Below are positions 1 through 6,000 of a stretch of DNA of 7,903 bases, in pieces. This DNA is from Clostridiales bacterium (GTDB lineage: Bacteria > Bacillota > Clostridia > Lachnospirales > WQUN01): positions 1 to 7,903 of the forward strand of contig JAITPB010000188.1 of the NCBI GenBank assembly GCA_031289625.1. Direction: 5' to 3'. The translations under genes and the position numbers were made by a program. Below the pieces are notes generated by a model that ran no database searches, was not told where the DNA came from, and saw nothing but the letters and a program-made list of their open reading frames with translations. Positions within the stretch are counted from its first letter, which is position 1. Each line of letters begins with the position of its first letter.

Positions 1-21
1 TCCGATCCATTTTTAGAGAAT

Positions 22-29
22 GAGGTGAT
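22..29 (+). promoter_or_regulatory. Shine-Dalgarno site of clpC
   Basis: GAGGTGAT matches the 16S anti-SD complement over eight bases and sits 4 bases before ATG at 34. It decides the start. An in-frame GTG at 25 lies inside this SD and so is very unlikely to be used, although the clpC frame stays open to the window's left edge. Stops in the other two frames (TAG 14-16 and TGA 21-23) would fit the end of an upstream operon gene, but too little of it is visible to identify. Confidence 0.85.
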
Positions 30-33
30 ACAT

Positions 34-2490
34 ATGCAAGGACGATTTACGGAAAAAGCGAAAGCATCAATTGAAAGCGCGCAAAATGCCGCGATGGAGC
101 TGGGGCATAATTATGTGGGATCGGAGCATTTGCTCCTCGGCCTGCTGGCCGTCGAAGACGGTATCGCGGCGCGCGCATTGGAGGGGCAAGGCGTGACCTC
201 CAACGACGTGACGGAAAAAATAGAGGAAATGACAGGCGCGCAAAACACAGGCGGCAGTATGCCGCAGGATTTTACGCCGCGAACCAAGCGCGTCCTGGAA
301 GTCAGCCTTCAGGAAGCCCTTCGTATGGGCGCGGGCTATATCGGCACAGAGCATCTGCTCCTGGCGCTCCTGCGCGATCCGGAGACCATTGCCGTAAGGA
401 TCTTGTTGAATTTGAGCGTGAACATCCAAAAATTATATGAAGACATGATGAACATGCTGGGCGAAGGCGATAAGCCGAGTGTCACCGTAGCGGCTATGGG
501 TGAAAAAGGGCTGCGCAAACAAAAAAACAGTAACACGCCCACACTGGACAAATACAGCCGCGACCTAACGCAGATGGCGGTTGAACAAAAATTTGACCCT
601 ATCGTGGGCCGCGATAAGGAAATCCAGCGCGTTATACAGATCCTAAGCCGCCGCACCAAAAACAATCCTTGCCTGGTTGGAGATCCCGGCGTCGGCAAGA
701 CGGCGATTGTAGAGGGCTTGGCGCAGAAAATTGTAGAAGGCAATGTGCCGGAAACATTGAAGGATAAACGCGTCATTTCCTTGGATCTATCTGCGATGGT
801 GGCCGGCAGCAAGTATAGGGGCGAATTTGAAGAGCGTATCAAAAAAGCCATTCAAGAAGTGACATCCAGTGCGAACGTGATTCTGTTCATCGACGAACTG
901 CATACCATCATCGGCGCGGGCGGAGCGGAGGGCGCTTTGGATGCGTCCAATATATTGAAACCTTCCCTGGCGCGCGGCGAAATGCAGGTGGTAGGCGCCA
1001 CCACGCTGAATGAGTACCGGAAACACGTCGAAAAGGATGCCGCGCTGGAGCGGCGCTTCCAGCCTGTGACGGTGGATGAGCCGTCCGAGGAGGAAGCCGT
1101 CGCCATGCTAAGGGGAATCCGCGACAAGTACGAGGCGCACCATAATGTTTCCATCACGGACAAGGCCATTGAAGCGGCGGTAAAACTGTCGTCGCGCTAT
1201 ATTTCGGATCGGTTCCTGCCGGATAAGGCCATTGATTTGATCGACGAGGCTTCTTCTAAAATGAAATTGCAAATCTATACCGCGCCGCCGCAGGTCAAAG
1301 AATTGGAAAGCCAGTGGGCGGAGTTGGAAAAAGAAAAAGAGGCCGCCATTAAAACCGAAGAATTTGAAAAAGCGGGCTCCTTCAAAAAGCAGCAGGCTGA
1401 ACTCAAAAAACAACTGGACAACGCCAAAAACGATTGGCAGACTCGAAAGACGAATACTACGCAAACTGTGGACGAGGAAGAAATCGCCGATGTTGTGTCG
1501 TTATGGACAGGCGTTCCCGTCAAAAAACTCCAGCAGGAGGAAGGCCATCGGCTGATGCACATGGAGGAAGCGATCCATCAGCGCATTGTCGGGCAGGACG
1601 AAGCGGTTAAAATCATTTCAAAAGCGATTCGCAGAGGCCGGGTCGGCTTGAAGAATCCCAAGCGCCCCATCGGATCTTTTTTGTTCCTGGGCCCCACCGG
1701 CGTAGGCAAAACCGAGTTGTCGCGCGCGTTGGCAGAGATTTTGTTCGGGGATGAAAACGCGCTGGTTCGCGTAGATATGTCCGAATACATGGAAAAGCAC
1801 AGCATCTCGAAACTGATTGGATCGCCGCCCGGTTATGTGGGATATGACGAAGGCGGCCAGCTCAGTGAAAAAATACGCCGGAAACCCTATTCCGTGATTT
1901 TGTTTGATGAAATCGAAAAAGCGCATCCGGATGTTTTTAACATTTTGCTGCAAGTGCTGGACGATGGCCACATTACGGATGCGCAGGGCCGCCGGGTGGA
2001 TTTTAAGAACTGCGTGATCATTATGACTTCCAATGCTGGCGCGCGCAGCATCGTCGAGCCGAAAAGGCTGGGCTTCGTGTCTGAAGAAGATGTGGAGCGT
2101 TCCTACGAGAACATGAAAAAAATGGTTATGGACGAGGTTAAACAGGTTTTTCGGCCTGAGTTTATCAACCGGATAGACGACCTCATTGTCTTTCATCCAT
2201 TAGACAAGGACAACGTGAAGCAAATCACCAAACAGATGCTTCAGGAGACAGTCAAGCGCGTGTGGGAAAATATGAACATCAACATCCGCGTGACGGACGA
2301 CGCGGTGAACAACCTTGCGGCGGAAGGGTATGATCCAGTGTACGGCGCGCGGCCCTTGCGCCGGGTGATCCAAAGTAAAGTGGAAGATGAACTGGCCGAA
2401 GCGATTTTGGATGAAAAGTTCAAAGAGGGAGACCAAGTGGAAGTTGCCAGTGAGGAACAGAAGATTGTATTAAAAAAAGACGCGTCCTGA
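34..2490 (+). CDS. clpC: ClpC-type AAA+ unfoldase (ATP-dependent Clp protease ATP-binding subunit)
   Basis: This is a cytosolic hexameric Hsp100 unfoldase that feeds proteins to the ClpP peptidase in protein quality control and regulated proteolysis. Counting from ATG 34 it has 818 residues, a normal length for ClpC. The N-terminal two Clp-N repeats (about 1-145) begin MQGRFTEKAK, the family start. AAA+ module 1 has Walker A GDPGVGKT (216-223) and Walker B with D287/E288. A middle coiled-coil domain (about 411-480) contains a UVR-like EEFEKA segment (442-447), which is diagnostic of ClpC rather than ClpB. AAA+ module 2 has Walker A GPTGVGKT (553-560), Walker B D625/E626, a ClpP-docking LGF loop (679-681) and the sensor-2 GAR (771-773). 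All key residues are intact. In Bacillota clpC usually ends the ctsR-mcsA-mcsB-clpC operon and is controlled by CtsR; the upstream part is outside this window. A strong terminator follows at once, so it is transcriptionally separate from the NRPS genes. Confidence 0.97.
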   Translation: MQGRFTEKAKASIESAQNAAMELGHNYVGSEHLLLGLLAVEDGIAARALEGQGVTSNDVTEKIEEMTGAQNTGGSMPQDFTPRTKRVLEVSLQEALRMGAGYIGTEHLLLALLRDPETIAVRILLNLSVNIQKLYEDMMNMLGEGDKPSVTVAAMGEKGLRKQKNSNTPTLDKYSRDLTQMAVEQKFDPIVGRDKEIQRVIQILSRRTKNNPCLVGDPGVGKTAIVEGLAQKIVEGNVPETLKDKRVISLDLSAMVAGSKYRGEFEERIKKAIQEVTSSANVILFIDELHTIIGAGGAEGALDASNILKPSLARGEMQVVGATTLNEYRKHVEKDAALERRFQPVTVDEPSEEEAVAMLRGIRDKYEAHHNVSITDKAIEAAVKLSSRYISDRFLPDKAIDLIDEASSKMKLQIYTAPPQVKELESQWAELEKEKEAAIKTEEFEKAGSFKKQQAELKKQLDNAKNDWQTRKTNTTQTVDEEEIADVVSLWTGVPVKKLQQEEGHRLMHMEEAIHQRIVGQDEAVKIISKAIRRGRVGLKNPKRPIGSFLFLGPTGVGKTELSRALAEILFGDENALVRVDMSEYMEKHSISKLIGSPPGYVGYDEGGQLSEKIRRKPYSVILFDEIEKAHPDVFNILLQVLDDGHITDAQGRRVDFKNCVIIMTSNAGARSIVEPKRLGFVSEEDVERSYENMKKMVMDEVKQVFRPEFINRIDDLIVFHPLDKDNVKQITKQMLQETVKRVWENMNINIRVTDDAVNNLAAEGYDPVYGARPLRRVIQSKVEDELAEAILDEKFKEGDQVEVASEEQKIVLKKDAS

Positions 2491-2501
2491 TCTTTAATCT
2501 C

Positions 2502-2543
2502 AAAAAAGAACCGCGCCGGTTTTCGGCTCCGCGGTTCTTTTTT
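2502..2543 (+). terminator. Rho-independent terminator of clpC (probably bidirectional)
   Basis: A perfect 14-bp inverted repeat, AAAAAAGAACCGCG (2502-2515) and CGCGGTTCTTTTTT (2530-2543), encloses a 14-base loop that can form a short inner GCCG/CGGC helix in competition with the outer end. The GC-rich stem followed by six T residues is a classic intrinsic terminator. The matching A-tract on the left means it could also work on the minus strand. It begins 12 bases after the clpC stop and separates clpC from the NRPS-like operon. Confidence 0.94.
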
Positions 2544-2625
2544 GACTGCGCAGACAATCAGAAGCAAACCAACAATTGGATTAAAAGGTAATAATAAGAA
2601 ATAAAATATAGTAAAACAAAATAAT

Positions 2626-2655
2626 TTGCTATTATAAATGAAATTATGATATGAT
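2626..2655 (+). promoter_or_regulatory. Candidate sigma-A promoter of the NRPS-like operon (extended -10)
   Basis: Within a very AT-rich stretch (about 2565-2665) there is TTGCTA (2626-2631, 4 of 6 to TTGACA), an 18-base spacer, and TATGAT (2650-2655, 5 of 6 to TATAAT). A TG at 2647-2648 one base upstream of the -10 gives the extended form TGaTATGAT. A transcript would begin near 2662 and leave a leader of roughly 47 bases. A second TATGAT at 2645-2650 overlaps it but is too close to the -35. No clear operator or riboswitch structure is seen in the short leader. The placement, after the clpC terminator and before the first NRPS-like gene, supports the call; no experimental evidence is available here. 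Confidence 0.6.
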
Positions 2656-2695
2656 TATACGGAAAGTAAGGATGCAACAGGAATGCGCAGGCTCT

Positions 2696-2701
2696 GGGGG
2701 A
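2696..2701 (+). promoter_or_regulatory. Shine-Dalgarno supporting a TTG start
   Basis: GGGGGA lies 7 bases before the TTG at 2709. No in-frame ATG precedes it, and the next in-frame ATG (2757, residue 17) would cut into the first condensation-domain core motif (TPMQERALF). The only nearby ATG (2719) is in another frame. TTG 2709 is therefore the best start, which suggests modest translation. Confidence 0.65.
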
Positions 2702-2708
2702 ATATTCT

Positions 2709-5700
2709 TTGATAAAAAATGACAAAAACATTGAGAGCGTCCATCAAATTACGCCCATGCAAGAGAGGGCGCTGTTTCATAAAAATCCACAGACTTATAT
2801 TATGCAGAACAGCATTAAGATATATGCCCGGTTAGACATTAACGCAGTGAAAGGCGCGCTGTCCCTGCTTCCGGTGAGACATGAAGCTCTGCGGAGCTTT
2901 TTTCAGTACCGGGGAACAGATCGCCCGGAGCAGGTCATCCTGTGCGCCAGGGATCTGGATTTTCAACTGCTGGACTTTACCGGCATAAGCGCCAAGGACA
3001 GTGAAAACGCCGTCGACGCATATGCCGAAAAAGACGCGGCGCGCGGTTTCAACCTAGATAAAGACAGCCTCCTGCGCGTAACCTGTGTTATGCTGCCAGA
3101 TAACCAGTCCGAGCTTTTATGGACGACGCATAAAACGATTATGGATGGGTGGAGTCTCTCTATCCTGCTGAGAGATTTTTTTCGCTTTTATCTCATTCTG
3201 ACCCATGGGACGATGCTCGAAACGCTGAAAGCGAACGTCATCCAGGAGCGGGGCGAATCCGCTTCTTTTGGGGATTATTTGGAATGGTTTCAAAGAAAAA
3301 AGCCAAACGCGGATTACGCTTATTGGGCGGATTTGCTGTCTGATTACATAGAGGAAACATTCGTCCGCCCACTGAATCCGAACGCGCCGAAACAGCCGCC
3401 GAATTCAAAACACATCCGGGCGGCGCTGAATAAATACGCCTGTAAACATCTCAAAAGCGCGGGCGCGAAGTATGATTTTAATGTGTGCGTGATGCTGGAA
3501 GCCGCATGGGCGCTCACGCTGATGACGCACGCCGGCGCGCGGGACGTCGTGTTTGGAAAAATGGTGTCTGGCCGGGATATAGACGTCTCCCATCCCGAAT
3601 CCATTGTGGGGCCGCTTGTCAATATTATTCCTGTGCGCGCGGCGTGTTCCAAAAATGACCCGATCCTCCATTTTTTGCGCGCTGTGCAGAAGCAATCCAT
3701 TGAAAGCGGTCTGCGCGACGATTGTCCTTTGGCCGAAATTCAACTGCACCATGATGGTGGTCACGATCGGGCGGAACTGCCGCAATCGCTTTTCATTTGT
3801 GAAAATGATAACCGGTCTATCCTTCTGGCCGATCTCCCGTCTGAAGCTAAAATGGAAACAGAATCCCGCGTGGATAATACAGCGCACCCGCTCACCATGA
3901 AAATATCGGTTTCCGATAAGATTGATCTGGAACTGATCTACGAGGCGTCTGAATATTCGGCGGCTGACGCGCGGCTGTTGTTTGTCCATTATGAACAAAT
4001 TTTGGAATCTATGTCTATCCATGATTTTACGCTGCCCATATCCACGCTAGACGTCCCCGTTGCCGCCGAGAGAGCCAAAATTTTTCAGGTTTTCAACGCT
4101 ACGCATTTCAGCCGCCCCTTAAACGCCACCATTGTGGATTTATTTGAAAAACAAGCGCAGACGGCTCCCAAGCGGACAGCGATGCTCTTTGAGGGGCTGG
4201 CGTTTACCTATGAGGAATTGAACGAGGGTGCGGATCGCCTTGCGGCAGAGCTGCGCGCGCGCGGCATTGGCGAGAATGATTTTGTCGCGCTTATGGCCCA
4301 AAGAAGCGTAGAAATGATCATCGGGATGCTGGGCATTATCAAAGCGGGCGCGGTCTTTACGCCCATCTGCCCGGACGATGCAGAGGAACGCGTCCGCTTT
4401 CTCTTGAACAGCTGCAAGCCGAAAGCCATTGTTGTGTTTGGCGCGGCTTTATCGGCGGGGCTGCGCGCGGCCACAGCCTGGAGCGCCTCTGAAGCGGTTC
4501 CCATGATTGATTTGGCTCAGCTAAACAAATTCAGCGGATCCTTCAGTGATCCGCCGATGATTACCCTGGATACCGTGGCTTATTGTCTCCACACATCCGA
4601 AGGCGCGGGCGTCTTGCTGACGCACGACAATATCGTAAACTTTTGCGCGAATCCCTCTGTACTCAAAGTTATCCGGGAAAGCGGGACGCCTCCGGTTTTT
4701 TTATCCATGAGCGGCTTTACGCACGGTATTTTCGCGGCGGAAGTGATGCTGCCGCTGCTCAATGGTTTCTCCTTTGCGCTCGCTGACGAGGAGGAGAAAG
4801 CGGATCCGCGCAAGCTGAACATCCTGAGTCAAAAAGAAAACGTTTCCATTTTGCAGGCCACGCCGGACGAAATCAAAATGTTCATGCCCGACGCCGCGCG
4901 CGGCGCGTTTCTCTCTCGGCTGGGCGTAATCATTTTAATGGGAGAAACCCTGACGCCCGCAGTGTTTAAACAGCTTCGCCCATTGACCGACGCTAAAATT
5001 TATCACGTATATGGCGCCGTTGAAACAACGTTTTGGGCGGCGCTGAAAGAAATTACCGCGGAGGACGACATTGACGCCGGAAAACCGATTGCGAACACGC
5101 GGGTTTATATTTTAGACGGCATGGATCTTTGCGGGATTGGCGCGCCCGGGGAGATTTGCGTCACGGGCGCGGGTCTGGCACAGGGCTATTTCAACCGGAC
5201 TGAGCTGACAGCGCAAAAATTCATCGCCAATCCTTTCGATAAAGGCCGCCTGTACCGCACAGGGGATCTGGGCCGCTGGCTTCCGAACGGCGCGATTGAT
5301 TTTTTGGGCCGTCTGGAGACGCGGACGGATGCCCCGGCGGCGCCGCCGCGCGAAATTTATCTAAAGGAAAATACGGAAAATACGGACGGCGATGCCTGCG
5401 GCAAGCCGTGCGCGTTGGAACTGTCCGCCGCGATAGACCTGAAACGCTTGGAAGAGGCTTACGCGCGGCTCTTGCGGCGGCACGCGGCAGACGCGGCGGA
5501 AGCGGTCGTTGAGACCTATTATATGGAAACTTTGGATGTGGAAATCCAGAATCAGCTTATCCGGGAATTCGCGCGCCCGTTTGACATACAGAAGCCCCCG
5601 CTGACGCGCCTGAAACTGATACGCTCGCTCGGGGAAAAAAGTTTGCTGCTGTTTGACGCGCACCCCAGTGTTGCCGGCGCAATGGCCTTGCCGCTGTATT

Positions 5701-5987
5701 TGCGGGAATTGATGGATTTATACGATGAGATGACGCCTGCAGAACCCATACCGGAAGAACCTGTACTGGAGGAACCCGTACTGGAAGAACCAGCCAAAGA
5801 GCCGGCGCTTGAAGAATCGGCGGAAGAACTGCATCAAGAACGGGCCGGGGAGTTGGCGGAAGAACCAATCGAAGAGCTGGCCGCCAAGGGGATGCCTGCG
5901 CTAGAGTCAATGCAAGAACTGCGGGAAATGACAGGGCTGGATCAGGAAGAACTTTTGGAGATACTGGCGTCAGTAAACAATTTTTAA
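2709..5987 (+). CDS. NRPS-like protein with degenerate C domain, truncated A domain and remnant second C domain
   Basis: The protein has 1092 residues. A condensation domain (about 12-445) is recognisable from TPMQERALF (15-23), RHEALR (57-62), HKTIMDG (141-147) and the VVFGKMVSGRDID segment starting at 280. An adenylation domain follows (about 465-874): TYEEL (500-504, A1), KAGAVFTPI (from 545, A2), HTSEGAGV (A3 position, 628-635), YGAVE (768-772, A5) and YRTGDL (849-854, A7). It ends at GRLE (867-870, A8). Cores A9 and A10 with the catalytic Lys, and any carrier-protein LGGxS site, are absent. Residues about 895-1008 resemble the front part of another C domain (ARPFDIQKPPLTRLKL, then AHPSVAG where HHxxxDG is expected). 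A Pro/Glu repeat linker (about 1009-1066) and an acidic helix, MTGLDQEELLEILASVNNF, end the chain. In active NRPSs, A domains adenylate an amino acid and C domains join it to the chain. Here the catalytic residues are so altered that neither reaction is expected in the standard form. The open frame could mean a scaffold or docking role, or recent decay. Confidence 0.88.
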   Translation: MIKNDKNIESVHQITPMQERALFHKNPQTYIMQNSIKIYARLDINAVKGALSLLPVRHEALRSFFQYRGTDRPEQVILCARDLDFQLLDFTGISAKDSENAVDAYAEKDAARGFNLDKDSLLRVTCVMLPDNQSELLWTTHKTIMDGWSLSILLRDFFRFYLILTHGTMLETLKANVIQERGESASFGDYLEWFQRKKPNADYAYWADLLSDYIEETFVRPLNPNAPKQPPNSKHIRAALNKYACKHLKSAGAKYDFNVCVMLEAAWALTLMTHAGARDVVFGKMVSGRDIDVSHPESIVGPLVNIIPVRAACSKNDPILHFLRAVQKQSIESGLRDDCPLAEIQLHHDGGHDRAELPQSLFICENDNRSILLADLPSEAKMETESRVDNTAHPLTMKISVSDKIDLELIYEASEYSAADARLLFVHYEQILESMSIHDFTLPISTLDVPVAAERAKIFQVFNATHFSRPLNATIVDLFEKQAQTAPKRTAMLFEGLAFTYEELNEGADRLAAELRARGIGENDFVALMAQRSVEMIIGMLGIIKAGAVFTPICPDDAEERVRFLLNSCKPKAIVVFGAALSAGLRAATAWSASEAVPMIDLAQLNKFSGSFSDPPMITLDTVAYCLHTSEGAGVLLTHDNIVNFCANPSVLKVIRESGTPPVFLSMSGFTHGIFAAEVMLPLLNGFSFALADEEEKADPRKLNILSQKENVSILQATPDEIKMFMPDAARGAFLSRLGVIILMGETLTPAVFKQLRPLTDAKIYHVYGAVETTFWAALKEITAEDDIDAGKPIANTRVYILDGMDLCGIGAPGEICVTGAGLAQGYFNRTELTAQKFIANPFDKGRLYRTGDLGRWLPNGAIDFLGRLETRTDAPAAPPREIYLKENTENTDGDACGKPCALELSAAIDLKRLEEAYARLLRRHAADAAEAVVETYYMETLDVEIQNQLIREFARPFDIQKPPLTRLKLIRSLGEKSLLLFDAHPSVAGAMALPLYLRELMDLYDEMTPAEPIPEEPVLEEPVLEEPAKEPALEESAEELHQERAGELAEEPIEELAAKGMPALESMQELREMTGLDQEELLEILASVNNF
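4101..5330 (+). other. Truncated adenylation domain (cores A1-A8 only)
   Basis: This is the large N-terminal subdomain of an NRPS A domain, without the small C-terminal subdomain. A1, A2, A6 (GEICVTGAGLAQGYF) and A7 are well kept. A3 is TSEGAGV in place of TSGSTGxPKGV, four residues shorter and without the Lys. At A4, aligning on the PLLNG that ends the motif places H672-G673 where FD normally stands. A5 reads YGAVE rather than YGPTE, keeping the Glu. After GRLE the sequence becomes TRTDAPAAPP and leaves the family. ATP handling by this domain is doubtful. The loss of invariant residues is seen directly; the loss of activity is inferred. Confidence 0.8.
5391..5732 (+). other. Remnant N-terminal part of a second condensation domain
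   Basis: Residues about 895-1008 follow the order of a C-domain front half. They show a beta strand and helix (ALELSAAIDLKRLEEAYARLL), then RRHAADA in place of RHEALRT, then ARPFDIQKPPLTRLKLIRS (family: RPFDLxxxPLxRxxL), a strand LLLFDAH, and LPLYLRELMDLYDEM (family: LxxLLRELxxLY). The HHxxxDG position reads AHPSVAG (984-990): one His and the Gly remain, while the first His and the Asp are gone. The stretch between RH and FDI is also shorter than usual. The back half of the domain is absent. It is best explained as a leftover of a lost module boundary. Confidence 0.7.
5757..5819 (+). repeat. In-frame Pro/Glu tandem repeat
   Basis: Two near-identical 15-base units (GAACCtGTACTGGAg at 5757-5771 and GAACCcGTACTGGAa at 5772-5786) are followed by a partial unit and diverged copies. 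They encode EPVLE-EPVLE-EPAKEPALEES. The wider region, residues about 1009-1066, is strongly acidic and Pro-rich, so it is probably a disordered spacer separating the C-domain remnant from the terminal helix. Slippage or local duplication is the likely origin. Confidence 0.8.
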
Positions 5988-5991
5988 GGAG
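5986..5991 (+). promoter_or_regulatory. Shine-Dalgarno overlapping the upstream stop codon
   Basis: AAGGAG uses the last two bases of the TAA at 5985-5987 and lies 9 bases before ATG 6001. This is a strong match and argues for co-transcription and perhaps translational coupling of the two NRPS-like genes. No terminator or promoter lies in the 13-base gap. Confidence 0.85.
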
Positions 5992-6000
5992 TATTGGAAT

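Noticed and set aside
1..23. Tail of an upstream gene such as mcsB
   Set aside because: Stops exist at 14-16 and 21-23 in two frames, but only four to six codons are visible, too few to choose a frame or name a gene.
25..33. Upstream GTG start for clpC
   Set aside because: The GTG is part of the Shine-Dalgarno sequence. ATG 34 has correct spacing and gives the standard family N-terminus.
1618..2196. Minus-strand open frame of 192 codons inside clpC
   Set aside because: It is opposite the highly conserved second AAA+ module, and its composition looks like a reverse complement of coding DNA.
2700..2707. Palindrome GAATATTC before the TTG start, as a possible operator
   Set aside because: It is only 8 bases in AT-rich DNA, a length expected by chance, with no second copy nearby.
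3405..4022. Minus-strand open frame of 205 codons inside the first NRPS-like gene
   Set aside because: It is antisense to recognised C-domain sequence and has no family similarity, SD or promoter that I can see.
2709..5987. Calling the first NRPS-like gene a pseudogene
   Set aside because: No stop, frameshift or lost start is seen. Missing catalytic residues alone do not prove loss of function, so it is kept as a CDS with the damage described.
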